From Dickeya aquatica (lineage in GTDB: Bacteria > Pseudomonadota > Gammaproteobacteria > Enterobacterales > Enterobacteriaceae): a stretch of 64,000 nucleotides of DNA. Positions 43,385 to 52,639 of the stretch are shown here, one piece after another. The notes under the pieces were generated by a model. The model did no database searches. It saw only the letters and a list, made by a program, of their open reading frames with translations, and was not told where the DNA came from. The stretch covers positions 1,178,001 through 1,242,000 of the forward strand of contig NZ_LT615367.1 of NCBI RefSeq assembly GCF_900095885.1, read 5' to 3'. Both the position numbers and the translations under genes were made by a program. Numbering within the stretch: the first letter of the stretch is position 1; each line of letters opens with the position of its first letter.

Positions 43385-44565
43385 TACTCTTCCTCTCCCT
43401 CGGTAATCAATCCTGTCTGCTTAAGTTCAATTGCCAGTTCCAGTAAGCTCGGGCGAATCGTTTTTTCCAGACGATTCATACTATCCATCATCCAGTCGAT
43501 AATGGCAGGCCAGATCTCTTTATTGCCACCGTCAAACGCCTTTGAACAGACGATCTGGCAGCTCTTTCTTTCAGGCAATAACCGCCAGTCGAGCGGCTCA
43601 CCAAATAACGATTCGATATGCGTTCTGCGTTCCTGTAGACGCTCAAAAAGCCAGGTATTTTCCAGTGCATCACCACGTGAAATATTGAGCTGCACGCGGG
43701 CATCTTTCTGAGAAAAGATCAGTTCAAACGGCACACCGCTGACACCTGACCCGGCAGCAAGCCAGTGATCGGTTGAGGGAGCGCGGTTGTTAAACAGTGA
43801 GCAGGGGCTGGTGCGGAATTTTTCCAGCGCCATCGTCCAGAACTCGCGGCGCAGATAGTGACGCTGTTGCAGTTCGCTGCTGCTGGTGGCTGATTGTTCT
43901 TCCGCCTCTTTTTGCGCCATTCCAATCATGTATGACTCCGCTTCCGGGGTTGGGATGACCTGGCGGATATCGACAAAGACATCCTCGCCGAAACGGTATG
44001 GCGTGACTTTGAAGCATTGCGCGCGGATACCAAACTGCATCAGCCACAGCGCTGTATTGGTAACCTCTTTGCGAAAGTTAGCCGCCACCATAATGACACG
44101 CTGGGTGCCTTTGCGGTTGAGTACACCCTCTTTCAGATTTTCCCAGCCCATAAATTCAGCGATAACTTCAGGTGCCTTACGGATCTCTGCCGATTCGTAC
44201 TGATCCAGATAAAGCTGGAAGATCTCCACCACGCTTTCCTAGCGTAGATTGGCGCAGTAACCGGCATATTTCAGCGCCTGCCACACCACATCGCGCCCGG
44301 AGTCATCGAGCTTGTTTTCGATGATGACCAAGTTGCCTTTTTTATCCAGCGCCAGCAGGTCGAGGCGCTCTTTGGTATCGTCGAAACCTGCAAACTCTTT
44401 CTGGATAATGAGTAGTTCGTCTTCTTTGTCGTCTTTTTTGGTCAGCACCTGCGGGTTTTTCGCCAACCACTCCTGCAGGTGATCGCGTTCACGAAAGCCG
44501 AGGCTGCTAAAAGAGACTTCCAACAGCGACTGAAGGCTATTGTTTGGGCGGTCGACTTTATACAT
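43384..44565 (-). pseudogene. Nuclease-like DUF4268 gene inside the hsd operon, interrupted by an amber stop
   Basis: Two pieces in the same frame: residues 1-108 (44239-44565) and ~283 further codons (to 43384), separated by one TAG at 44239-44241 in the context CGC TAG GAA. The N-terminal piece has a PD-(D/E)xK-like core (ERLDLLALDKKGNLVIIENK: Asp, then Glu-x-Lys). The C-terminal piece is a DUF4268 domain (RREFWTMALEKFRT ... LPERKSCQIVCSKAFDGG). Restoring one base would give an intact ~391-residue protein. The ATG overlaps the hsdS stop by 8 bases, so it belongs to the restriction operon, perhaps as an accessory nuclease. A GTG at 44230-44232 could restart translation of the second piece. 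Confidence 0.8.
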
Positions 44566-45994
44566 GTTCCGCCTCGCTTACCGCCTGCTCAGCTTCCGGC
44601 AGAGTGATTTCGCCGGAGAGGAGTTTGGGGAGAAGGGTGTCGCGGAGTTGGGTTAAACACATGATACTATTGGTAATTGATAATTGTTGTTCCCATAACG
44701 GGGTAATAACATTATTAAAAGATATCAATACGTTGTCAGAAGGAAGGATAACCTTAAGCTCGCCTAAGGCTGTCAAACTAAGATTAGCCTGAACACCCTG
44801 GACAACTTTTGATTGAACTTCTTGTTGGATTCTCTTTGATTGCAAATTAAGTCTAATCAAATTGAGATATGACGCACTATCCTTTAACCTGATAAATGCA
44901 ATCGCTTGATTGCAATTGCAAGCCAGCATTTCATTTTCAACAACAGCTACACGGCCAATTGTACCTGCTATTGAGAAAAGAATATCATTAGATTGAAGTA
45001 TCGAGCGTTTTAAAACCATCTCATGAACGCGTTTCGATATTTTATCCAGACTAAAAACATTAATCAGACCATCATCACCAATATCTTTAACTTTTAAAAA
45101 ATTAATATTTTGATTTTCTTCTGAGCTTAAATCCTTCTTGGCTGGAGTGGTTCCTTTCGACAGAGCAAGAGACAGTGATTTAATGTTCTTAATGTCCCAA
45201 CCTATCGGAATCTCCCCTAACTCACTCTCCTGCAACGCAGATGGAAATAGCTCTGCCGTGGCTTTCAACTCGGCATATTGCTCAGGGTGTTCACGCTCAA
45301 AAACTGCCAGCGCATCAACATCTTTCCCGGAAATCGTCATCATGGCTGCAAGCGTCGCGTCTTCCTGCGAGCCGCCTGCTTCCAGTACTGCCATTTTGGC
45401 TTTTACCGGTTCAAAATCGACAAACCAGCTTTTGAAAAGGGCTTGTGCCATTTGTTCGAGGGTTTGATTGATTTCGGTATTTATTTCTATTTTTGTATCC
45501 AAGGAGTCAAGTATTAAAGCAATTTTCTTTTGTACGGATTTAACGGGTAAAGAAACCTTAAATTGGCTAAAGTGGCCCTTATTCAAAATTGGGGTTGCAC
45601 TTCCTCCAGAAATTGCTTTGAACGCATCCTGCAGAGTTGAAAGATAATAATAGACATACTTATAATCAAAACGATCTGAATCTACAACAATGGCATTTAT
45701 CTGCTGATTAGTAATACTTTTACCAGGTAATAAAACCGTTTTCCCCATATCCGAACCAATACAAGACACTGCAATGCTATTTTGAGGCAGCAAGCAATTC
45801 CGTACCGCTTCGACACCCTGAGAAGACAAATACCGTTCGGTTTTATTTATAAGTCTCCGACCATCCATATCTTTTGGCGTTACAAAAGGAATACCTTGTG
45901 TGCTAAAAGCATCACTAATTTTGGCGGGCGGTGTTTTACCAGTGATAACCTTACCTAAATCCTCAATTTTGTATTCAAATAATTCAAAACTCAT
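44558..45994 (-). CDS. hsdS: Type I restriction-modification specificity subunit (HsdS)
   Basis: A 478-residue target-recognition subunit. Two variable DNA-reading domains (residues ~1-150 and ~270-420) are separated by a conserved helical spacer (TLEQMAQALFKSWFVDFEPV) and closed by a second helical region (LTQLRDTLLPKLLSGEI). The two domains differ, predicting an asymmetric bipartite target that cannot be deduced here. The second domain is more AT-rich than its surroundings, a usual sign of domain swapping. The ATG at 45992-45994 is preferred (G6 seven bases upstream); it overlaps the hsdM end by 11 bases. Confidence 0.9.
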   Translation of the reverse strand: MSFELFEYKIEDLGKVITGKTPPAKISDAFSTQGIPFVTPKDMDGRRLINKTERYLSSQGVEAVRNCLLPQNSIAVSCIGSDMGKTVLLPGKSITNQQINAIVVDSDRFDYKYVYYYLSTLQDAFKAISGGSATPILNKGHFSQFKVSLPVKSVQKKIALILDSLDTKIEINTEINQTLEQMAQALFKSWFVDFEPVKAKMAVLEAGGSQEDATLAAMMTISGKDVDALAVFEREHPEQYAELKATAELFPSALQESELGEIPIGWDIKNIKSLSLALSKGTTPAKKDLSSEENQNINFLKVKDIGDDGLINVFSLDKISKRVHEMVLKRSILQSNDILFSIAGTIGRVAVVENEMLACNCNQAIAFIRLKDSASYLNLIRLNLQSKRIQQEVQSKVVQGVQANLSLTALGELKVILPSDNVLISFNNVITPLWEQQLSITNSIMCLTQLRDTLLPKLLSGEITLPEAEQAVSEAEHV

Positions 45995-47693
45995 AACCCA
46001 GCCCCCCAAGATTCGCCTTAATCTGTGCTTCCAGTTTTGCGCTCTCTTCCAGCTGATCTTTAAGCTGCGTTGTCAGTCGTGCCATCTTCTTGGCAAACGG
46101 CTCATCGTCTTCATCCTGCTCGGCGGCACCAACATAGCGCCCTGGGGTTAGAACAAAGTCATTTTTCTGGATATCTTCCAGTGTTGCAGAGAAGCAGAAC
46201 CCGGCTTCGTCTTCGTAGTCCTTATCCGCCTGCCAGGCGTGGAAGGTATCGGCAATTTTGGCGATATCCTCGCGGGTAAAGTCGCGCAGTACGCGGTCTT
46301 TCATATAGCCAATCTGGCGGGCATCAATAAACAGCACTTCGCCTTTACGGTGCGCTTTACCATTGCCGCCCGATTTATCTTTAGTCAGAAGCCAGATACA
46401 GGCCGGGATTTGGGTGTTGGTAAATAACTGACCTGGCAGTGCCACCATACATTCCACCAGATCCGCTTCGATCAGGTTGCGGCGAATGTCGCCTTCGTTG
46501 TTGGTGTTAGAGCTCATCGAACCGTTGGCCAGCAACAGCGCCATTGAACCTTTTGGTGCCAGGTGGTGGATCATATGCTGCATCCACGCAAAGTTGGCGT
46601 TGCCCTGCGGTGGCGTGCCATATTTCCAGCGCACATCGTTTTCCAGCTTCGCGTTCCACCACTCCTTCATATTGAACGGAGGATTAGCCATCACGAAGTC
46701 GGCACGCAGATCCGGGTGCTGATCGTCCAACAGGGTGTCGGCGTTTTTGCTGCCGAAGTTAAAGTCGATACCCCGGATTGCCATATTCATCGCAGCCAGC
46801 TTCCAGGTGGTCGGGTTCGACTCCTGGCCATAGACGGAGATATTGCGCTTCTGCTCAGCGGCATTGTAATTTTTTTCGCCTGCGTGCTCTTCAATAAAGC
46901 GGTCGCTGGAAACAAAGAACCCGCCAGAACCCATTGCCGGGTCATACACGCGCCCGTTGTAAGGTTGCAGCATTTCGACAATCAAAGTAACGATACTTTT
47001 TGGCGTATAGTACTGCCCCCCCTGTTTGCCTTCTGCCAGCGCAAACTGGCCGAGGAAATATTCGTACACGTGGCCGAGAATGTCTTTGCTCTTTAAGCTG
47101 AGTTTCTCACCGTTATACTCCGGGTTGCTGAAGTTAGCGTCAGAGAAGGTGTTAATCAGCCCGGTCAGCACCTCGTTGCCTAACTGGTACTGGCTAATGC
47201 GGTTCAGAATACCTTTCAGCTTCGGGTTGGTTTTTTCAATTTCATCCAGCGCGTTGTCTACCAGCCAGGAGACGGAGCGCAGCTTCACATCCTGTCCGGT
47301 GTTTTCATCCACCCACAGCACCGTACCAGTCGGCAGCATGGCTTTGTTTTTCAGTGTTTCCCAACGTGCGGCCTTTGGCACCCAGAAAACATTCTTCTCG
47401 GTGTAGTAATCTTCAACTTCCAGTTCGTCCCGGATAGCCTGGGCGTATTCTTCGTCGCAGTCGTAATCATTACGTGACATGGCGTAGATGTTGTCGGGAT
47501 TACCGACATCGCGGAACAGGGTGGTCAGCTCCTGCTGACGGGCCTCAAAGGCATCGGAAACATACTTCAGGAAAATAAGCCCCAGCACCACATGCTTGTA
47601 GTTGGCGGCATCCATGTTGGCACGCAGTTTGTCAGCGGCCTTCCAGAATTTGTTATCCAGCTCATTAAGAAACAGTTGTTCAGCGTTGTTCAT
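45984..47693 (-). CDS. hsdM: Type I restriction-modification methyltransferase (HsdM)
   Basis: A 569-residue adenine-N6 methyltransferase subunit. The N-terminal HsdM helical domain (NELDNKFWKAADKLRANMDA) precedes the catalytic domain. That domain has the cofactor motif DPAMGSGGFF, the catalytic NPPF (FVMANPPFNMKEWW), and a Y-rich approach GKQGGQYYTPKSIV. Together with two HsdM and one HsdS it methylates the recognised site. The ATG at 47691-47693 has GAGG six bases upstream. First gene of the operon; about 330 bases of non-coding sequence (47694-48022) separate it from the divergent GTPase gene and must contain both promoters. Confidence 0.93.
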   Translation of the reverse strand: MNNAEQLFLNELDNKFWKAADKLRANMDAANYKHVVLGLIFLKYVSDAFEARQQELTTLFRDVGNPDNIYAMSRNDYDCDEEYAQAIRDELEVEDYYTEKNVFWVPKAARWETLKNKAMLPTGTVLWVDENTGQDVKLRSVSWLVDNALDEIEKTNPKLKGILNRISQYQLGNEVLTGLINTFSDANFSNPEYNGEKLSLKSKDILGHVYEYFLGQFALAEGKQGGQYYTPKSIVTLIVEMLQPYNGRVYDPAMGSGGFFVSSDRFIEEHAGEKNYNAAEQKRNISVYGQESNPTTWKLAAMNMAIRGIDFNFGSKNADTLLDDQHPDLRADFVMANPPFNMKEWWNAKLENDVRWKYGTPPQGNANFAWMQHMIHHLAPKGSMALLLANGSMSSNTNNEGDIRRNLIEADLVECMVALPGQLFTNTQIPACIWLLTKDKSGGNGKAHRKGEVLFIDARQIGYMKDRVLRDFTREDIAKIADTFHAWQADKDYEDEAGFCFSATLEDIQKNDFVLTPGRYVGAAEQDEDDEPFAKKMARLTTQLKDQLEESAKLEAQIKANLGGLGYEF

Positions 47694-48022
47694 GAAAATC
47701 CTCAGAGTAGACAACGGTAGCAGTGCATCATGTGCTGCTACGACATTTTTTTAGAATGCATTGCGCAAAATGATACCTGTAATAGAGGTAATCACAAACG
47801 CCAGGGCGTAAAGAAGTGGGATATGAGTGGGGAAAATGGTACCTAAGCCAGGTTATTACTGTGTTGGGAGTGGACGCCAAAACGGCTCAATCACTGAATG
47901 ATATTGACCAACCTGCATATATTCTAAGTCATTTCAGATAGATATCATCTTCCTGAACGCACCGCATCTACAGCTAATCCGCAAGGGGTCGCTGTTTTTG
48001 TTTTCTTTATCTCGGAGATGTC
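47694..48022. other. Divergent intergenic region between hsdM and the GTPase gene
   Basis: 329 bases with no credible reading frame. It marks the join between the restriction operon and the CP4-like block and holds promoters for both directions. No strong inverted repeat was noticed. Confidence 0.5.
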
Positions 48023-48886
48023 ATGAGAAATCAGGATGGTTTGCATTCGCTGCATCGTTCGCTTAGCGGTTTACCGGAATGGGCCTGCGCGCGAGTCATG
48101 CAGCAGATTCGTCAGTTAACACAATACGAGCCCGTTATCGGCATAATGGGGAAAACCGGGTCGGGTAAATCATCACTCTGTAATGCGCTGTTTGCCGGAA
48201 AAATCTCTCCGGTCAGCGATGTGAGCGCCTGCACACGCGAACCCTTGCGCTTTCGTTTGCAGATTGGCGAACGCTTTATGACCATAGTCGATCTGCCCGG
48301 TGTCGGTGAAAGCGAAAGTCGTGATGCGCAATATGCTGCTATGTATCGCCAGCAACTGCCGCACCTCGACCTGGTGCTGTGGCTGATTAAGGCCGATGAC
48401 CGTGCGCTGTCCGTGGATGAGCATTTTTATCATCAGGTGATTGGCGGGGCATACCGGCATAAGGTGTTGTTTGTTATCAGTCAGTCGGATAAGGCCGAAC
48501 CCACCAGCGGTGGTGAAAAGCTGTCTACAGAGCAGAAACAAAATATCAGCCGCAAAATCTGCCTGCTACATGAGTTTTTCCAGCCGGTAAACCCTGTCTG
48601 CGCAGTGTCGGTACGTTTGCAATGGGGGCTGCGGGTGATGGCGGAGCGAATGATTCGTTGCCTGCCGCGTGAGGCCAGCAGTCCTGTAGCGGTACAGCTC
48701 AGTGCGCCGCTTCGTACTGACACTGTTAATAAAAAAGCCCGTGACGATTTTGGTGAAACGGTCGGCTCGGTGTTGGACACGGTAAGCAGCATGCCCTTGA
48801 TACCGGCCTCGGTTCGGACAGTCATCCAGTCTGTACGCGACATCGTGGTATCGGTCGCTCGTACAGTCTGGAATTTCTTCTTCTGA
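48023..48886 (+). CDS. YeeP/YkfA/YfjP-family GTPase
   Basis: A 287-residue P-loop GTPase of the kind found in E. coli CP4 prophages (YkfA, YfjP, YeeP). G1 is GIMGKTGSGKSS, G3 DLPGVGES, and G4 is VISQSDKAEP (S/N-x-K-D-like, here QSDK). The C-terminal ~60 residues include an amphipathic or hydrophobic stretch (SMPLIPASVRTVIQSVRDIV) that may touch membranes. GGAG precedes the ATG. A strong terminator follows, so this gene forms its own unit at the head of the accessory block. Cellular role unknown. Confidence 0.85.
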   Translation: MRNQDGLHSLHRSLSGLPEWACARVMQQIRQLTQYEPVIGIMGKTGSGKSSLCNALFAGKISPVSDVSACTREPLRFRLQIGERFMTIVDLPGVGESESRDAQYAAMYRQQLPHLDLVLWLIKADDRALSVDEHFYHQVIGGAYRHKVLFVISQSDKAEPTSGGEKLSTEQKQNISRKICLLHEFFQPVNPVCAVSVRLQWGLRVMAERMIRCLPREASSPVAVQLSAPLRTDTVNKKARDDFGETVGSVLDTVSSMPLIPASVRTVIQSVRDIVVSVARTVWNFFF

Positions 48887-48914
48887 ATTGCCCCTTCTAA
48901 CCCATCGTTTCCTC

Positions 48915-48947
48915 AGCCCTGCCGCGATTGAGCGGCAGGGCTTTTTT
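48915..48947 (+). terminator. Rho-independent terminator after the GTPase gene
   Basis: Perfect 11-bp stem AGCCCTGCCGC/GCGGCAGGGCT with a 6-base loop, followed by T6. Confidence 0.93.
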
Positions 48948-48979
48948 GTCTTTATTTATCCATCATGAGGAGTCTGTTT

Positions 48980-49804
48980 ATGAGCCGTCTGGCTTCGCGC
49001 TTTGGCGCAGCAAACCTTATTCGTTGTGACCGTCCGTTAACCCGTGAAGAGCTGTTTCGCGTGGTGCCCAGTGTCTTCAGCGAGGACAAGCACGCGTCAC
49101 GCAGCGCACGATATACCTGGATACCAACCATTACCGTTCTTGAAAACCTGCAGCGCGAAGGCTTTCAGCCCTTCTTTGCCTGCCAGACCAGAGTGCGTGA
49201 CCCAGGGCGTCGTGAGCATACAAAGCACATGCTGCGACTGCGTCGGGAGGGGCAAATTACCGGCAAACAGGTCCCGGAAATTATTCTGCTCAACTCCCAC
49301 GATGGCTCCAGTTCGTATCAGATGCTGCCAGGATTATTCCGTGCGGTATGCCAGAACGGGCTCGTCTGCGGTGAGTCGTTTGGCGAGGTGCGGGTGCCGC
49401 ACAAAGGAGATGTCGTAAGTCAGGTGATTGAGGGAGCGTATGAAGTGCTGGGGATTTTTGACCGTGTGGAAGAGAAGCGGGATGCCATGCAGTCGCTGAT
49501 GCTGCCGCCACCTGCACAACAGGCTCTGGCACAGGCTGCACTGACGTACCGTTTCGGTGAGGACCACCAGCCGGTGACAGCACCTCAGATACTCTCCCCA
49601 CGCCGCTGGCAGGATGAGAGCAGTGATCTGTGGACCACGTACCAGCGTATTCAGGAGAACCTGATTAAGGGCGGGCTCAGTGGCAGGAGTGCAAAAGGCG
49701 GGCGAACGCATACCCGCGCCGTGCGTGGTATCGACGGAGATGTGAAGCTCAACCGGGCTCTCTGGGTGATGGCGGAAACGATGCTGAGTGGGTTTCAGTC
49801 CTGA
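48980..49804 (+). CDS. DUF932 protein (YfjQ/YafZ-like)
   Basis: A 274-residue protein almost word-for-word like E. coli YfjQ/YafZ of the CP4 prophages: MSRLASRFGAANLI, RVRDPGRREHTKHMLRLRRE and GGRTHTRAVRGIDGDVKLNR. Members of the DUF932 family are frequent on plasmids and islands; the activity is unknown. The ATG at 48980 has AGGAG 7 bases before it, and an in-frame ATG at 48965 overlaps that ribosome site. High similarity to E. coli copies suggests recent spread of this block among enterobacteria. Confidence 0.85.
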   Translation: MSRLASRFGAANLIRCDRPLTREELFRVVPSVFSEDKHASRSARYTWIPTITVLENLQREGFQPFFACQTRVRDPGRREHTKHMLRLRREGQITGKQVPEIILLNSHDGSSSYQMLPGLFRAVCQNGLVCGESFGEVRVPHKGDVVSQVIEGAYEVLGIFDRVEEKRDAMQSLMLPPPAQQALAQAALTYRFGEDHQPVTAPQILSPRRWQDESSDLWTTYQRIQENLIKGGLSGRSAKGGRTHTRAVRGIDGDVKLNRALWVMAETMLSGFQS

Positions 49805-50013
49805 AAGTGTTATCGCCATGTTAACAAAGGACACTCCCTGTCCGTTTCCCCCCTCATTGGGTTGAGTGTTTTATCACCGCATTTCACGGTGTGCCGCGTC
49901 GGGCCTGCTTCCGGAGGTAGATAAAAAATAGTTCATTCCATGTCCATACCCTGTCCGCCCCCCTCTTTAGAATCATTTCATATTCAGTCAGTTAACTATT
50001 ACGGAGATTTAAG

Positions 50014-50724
50014 ATGGCACAGACAGAGCGCCGTCATGATCGGCTGGCTGTCAGGCTGTCACTGATAATCAGCCGCCTGGTTGCAGGTGAAACGCTGAAC
50101 ATGGCGCGGCTGGCTGCAGAGTTTGGTGTGTCAGTCCGTACCCTGCGACGGGATTTTCGCGAACGGCTGATGTACCTCGACCTTGAGTATCGACGGGGGC
50201 AATGCCGCCTGCGCAGCACCGGTGGGGGCGTACAGGGGGAGCTGGATGCGCTGACCTTCGCGCACCGGGCCGGACTGGCCGATATTTTTCCGGGGCTGGA
50301 CCGGCGTCTGGCGGGCATGCTGCTCACCGCAGGAGGGATGCCCTGTCTGGTGTGGCAACCCCCACAGTCAGTGTCACCGGCCAGCTCGCTGGTGTTTTAC
50401 CACCTCGTCAGTGCCATTACTGCCTGCCAGCGGGTACTGCTGCTGGCCGAGGGAGAACGCTGTGACGGGCTGGCCCCGTACCGACTGATTTCATTCGACG
50501 GCTGCTGGTACCTCACCGGTGAACTTAACGGGTATATCACCGTGCATCCTCTGGCGACCATCCATGCGGTGACAGTACTCAACACCACGTTCACCCCGCT
50601 AAAACGTCTCAGCCAGTTAACCACACAGGCGGGCTTTATCCGGGCTCTTCCGCACTTCAGCTATATCCGCGAAGCCCTGTCTCCTGGGCCCTCTGAGGAG
50701 GATCCAGGCAACATACTGATTTAA
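50014..50724 (+). CDS. WYL-type transcriptional regulator (YfjR-like)
   Basis: A 236-residue regulator with an N-terminal helix-turn-helix (ARLAAEFGVSVRTLRRDFRE) and a WYL-type ligand domain (PYRLISFDGCWYLTGELNG). WYL proteins bind nucleic acid or nucleotide ligands and often control defence islands. It resembles E. coli YfjR. ACGGAG lies before the ATG. The next gene starts 25 bases later on the same strand, so it may head an operon with the GYF-domain protein and the two secreted paralogues. The 209 bases upstream (49805-50013) hold its promoter and no gene. Confidence 0.8.
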   Translation: MAQTERRHDRLAVRLSLIISRLVAGETLNMARLAAEFGVSVRTLRRDFRERLMYLDLEYRRGQCRLRSTGGGVQGELDALTFAHRAGLADIFPGLDRRLAGMLLTAGGMPCLVWQPPQSVSPASSLVFYHLVSAITACQRVLLLAEGERCDGLAPYRLISFDGCWYLTGELNGYITVHPLATIHAVTVLNTTFTPLKRLSQLTTQAGFIRALPHFSYIREALSPGPSEEDPGNILI

Positions 50725-50749
50725 TTACCTCTGTTAAGAAGGAAAAACA

Positions 50750-51286
50750 ATGATCTGGCATTACGAGAAAAATGGCATACGTCACGACAATGTGACTGAA
50801 GACGACATCACCGGCCTGATTATGCGCGGTGAACTGACTGCATCCACTTTGGTATGGCGACAGGGTATGACTGAGTGGCAGCCAATCTCCGCAACCCCGC
50901 TGGCTTCGGCGCTGCTCCACAGCACAACTCCACCAGCATTACCAGGAAACCGCATTCCGGGTGGAGTGGTATGGACGCTGGCATTTGCTCCCTTCATTGG
51001 TTATGCGCTTGAGCTGTGGACGGCTGGGCTGAACGGAATGTCTTTTGACGAGGCATATGAGGCTGTCTCGGACGGGGAGTACTGGTTTATCACGCTGCTG
51101 CTCAATATCGCTCTGGGGTATCTCGATGAACGACGTCTGCGTAAGGCCGGAGTGGATACCACCACGTTCGGTAAACTGGCTTGGTTGGTGCCATTCTATC
51201 TGTGGCGACGGGCGAAAACCCTTGGGCAGAAACCAGCTTACTTCTGGGTATGGTTGTTGATGTTAATTCTGACTGTGGTGGCCTGA
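50750..51286 (+). CDS. GYF_2-domain membrane protein
   Basis: A 178-residue protein. Residues 1-~50 form a GYF_2 (DUF4339) domain (WHYEKNGIRHDNVTEDDITG ... TLVWRQGMTEWQPI), a proline-peptide or protein-binding fold. The rest has about three membrane segments (VVWTLAFAPFIGYALELW, EYWFITLLLNIALGYL and YFWVWLLMLILTVV). It would sit in the inner membrane with the GYF domain in the cytoplasm. AGAAGG precedes the ATG. It lies between a WYL regulator and two secreted paralogues, all co-directional with short gaps. No function known to me. Confidence 0.72.
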   Translation: MIWHYEKNGIRHDNVTEDDITGLIMRGELTASTLVWRQGMTEWQPISATPLASALLHSTTPPALPGNRIPGGVVWTLAFAPFIGYALELWTAGLNGMSFDEAYEAVSDGEYWFITLLLNIALGYLDERRLRKAGVDTTTFGKLAWLVPFYLWRRAKTLGQKPAYFWVWLLMLILTVVA

Positions 51287-51327
51287 ACCATCACCTGCGG
51301 ATATCTCCCCTCTTGAGGAATAACATA

Positions 51328-51765
51328 ATGAAAACACTGCTTAAGATACTGAGCATTACAGGCAGCCTGCTGCTCTGTGCAGGAGCTCAGGCCCAGCCTT
51401 ATAACCGGACGCTCCCTGCAGCCGTCAGTGACAACAACGGGAAAATTTTCTGGTGTGATGCGCATCGCCAGGTTACCGGGAAATGCGAAGCCATGTCTGT
51501 TGATCGTCTGGGCGTGATGGTCACGGTGCGTTCAGCACCTTTTAAAGGCTGCGAAGGCGGCCTGTGGGGCTGGATAACCATCATGCACAACGATGTGTCG
51601 AAGGGATTCACCATTACTCCGGACAAGAAATTTGGGCTCACCGTAAAAGACCTGTGCCGTCCGGGCACGATAGTGACCTTTAAGCCCAACCAGAAGAAGC
51701 CGGAATATGACGACCTGGTGGCACTTTATCAGGGCAAAGAGCTGTTTCGCTACCGGCGCTTCTGA
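51328..51765 (+). CDS. Secreted four-cysteine protein A (unrecognised family)
   Basis: I do not recognise this family. A 145-residue protein with a signal peptide (LLKILSITGSLLLCAGAQA). The mature part has four cysteines spaced W-C-x9-C-x21-C-x34-C (IFWCDAHRQVTGKC ... FKGC ... KDLC). The next gene encodes a protein with the same W-C-x9-C-x21-C spacing, so the two are divergent paralogues. Two disulfides in the periplasm are likely. TTGAGGAA precedes the ATG; in-frame Met codons further upstream lie within the previous gene. Role unknown; possibly an envelope partner of the GYF membrane protein. Confidence 0.65.
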   Translation: MKTLLKILSITGSLLLCAGAQAQPYNRTLPAAVSDNNGKIFWCDAHRQVTGKCEAMSVDRLGVMVTVRSAPFKGCEGGLWGWITIMHNDVSKGFTITPDKKFGLTVKDLCRPGTIVTFKPNQKKPEYDDLVALYQGKELFRYRRF

Positions 51766-51831
51766 TAACACCCGATACCAATCTACCTCATTTTGCCCGA
51801 CAGCGGGCTGGATTAATTCAGGAAGAAAACC

Positions 51832-52242
51832 ATGCTGAAAATAATGACATCTGCTGTACCCGCCCTCATTCTGTCACTTGCCGCATTTAGTGCCGGTGCC
51901 GCTCAACTTCCGGCAAGCCTGATGGATAAAGACAATCCCGGCCAGGAGTACTGGTGCCAGGGAAATGACATCAACACCTCCATGTGCTCACTGACCGGTT
52001 TAAGCGACGACCATAAATTTGCTCTGATTCACGACCTGCCGGGCCCGGCCTGTGAAGACTTAAGCTTCGGGGTTATCGACCTCGTGCGCCAGACCGGTGT
52101 CAACATTCCTTACGATGGTGGTGACTGTAAGGGCGATGTGCAGGCCGGTTTTGTGCGTGGCACGAAAGATAATGCCCTGTATGTGAAAATTGTACGGGGC
52201 AGCAAAACCCTGCGGCTGTATAAGGTGCAAACCGGTTACTGA
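51832..52242 (+). CDS. Secreted four-cysteine protein B, paralogue of A
   Basis: A 136-residue protein with a signal peptide ([20 protein letters not shown]). The mature part begins [19 protein letters not shown]. Its four cysteines follow W-C-x9-C-x21-C-x24-C, identical to protein A in the first two spacings and ten residues shorter in the last. The N-terminal LPA-x-D/N-N-x-G element before the first Trp-Cys is shared too. AGGAAG precedes the ATG. A strong terminator follows, closing a WYL-GYF-A-B unit. No known function. Confidence 0.65.
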   Translation: MLKIMTSAVPALILSLAAFSAGAAQLPASLMDKDNPGQEYWCQGNDINTSMCSLTGLSDDHKFALIHDLPGPACEDLSFGVIDLVRQTGVNIPYDGGDCKGDVQAGFVRGTKDNALYVKIVRGSKTLRLYKVQTGY

Positions 52243-52270
52243 CAATCCCACCACACATGCAAACTCCCAC

Positions 52271-52306
52271 AGCCCCTGACGCATCTGCGTCAGGGGCTTT
52301 TGTTTT
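52271..52306 (+). terminator. Rho-independent terminator after secreted protein B
   Basis: Perfect 12-bp stem AGCCCCTGACGC/GCGTCAGGGGCT with a 4-base loop, followed by TTTTGTTTTT. Confidence 0.93.
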
Positions 52307-52319
52307 TAAGGTACACCGA

Positions 52320-52554
52320 ATGCCTGAATCTCACATGCTGCCACCGGGACCGTTTACCCGACAGCAGGCCGAAGCGGTTACCCGCCGGTATCACAACCTC
52401 AGCATTGAAGATGACCAGAGTAGCCACTTCCGCCTGGTGGTTCGTGACTCTGAAGGTCTAAGGGCTGGCGGGCGTGGTGCTTTGAACCTGATGCCGGTAA
52501 GGGCTTAACCGTTATATCCGCAAGTCAGGCATCCTCAGAGCATCCTCCTCCTGA
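52320..52554 (+). pseudogene. DUF905 gene with two frameshifts
   Basis: The start [20 protein letters not shown] and [15 protein letters not shown] match the small DUF905 proteins of CP4-type islands. After RLVVRDSEG the expected [13 protein letters not shown] continues in a second frame, and [10 protein letters not shown] in a third, ending at a TGA at 52552-52554. Read in one frame the product ends at 52508 as an unrelated 62-residue peptide. Two small indels near 52465 and 52503 therefore broke the gene. Confidence 0.75.
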
Positions 52555-52639
52555 CCACACTCATTCATCATCCCTGCATGTCCTTTATTTCCCATACGGC
52601 AGCCATCGTCGCTGGCGTTTTTATTGACGGAGAATATCC

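Noticed and set aside
49097..49834. Minus-strand frames opposite the YfjQ-like gene
   Set aside because: Shadows of a strongly conserved plus-strand gene.
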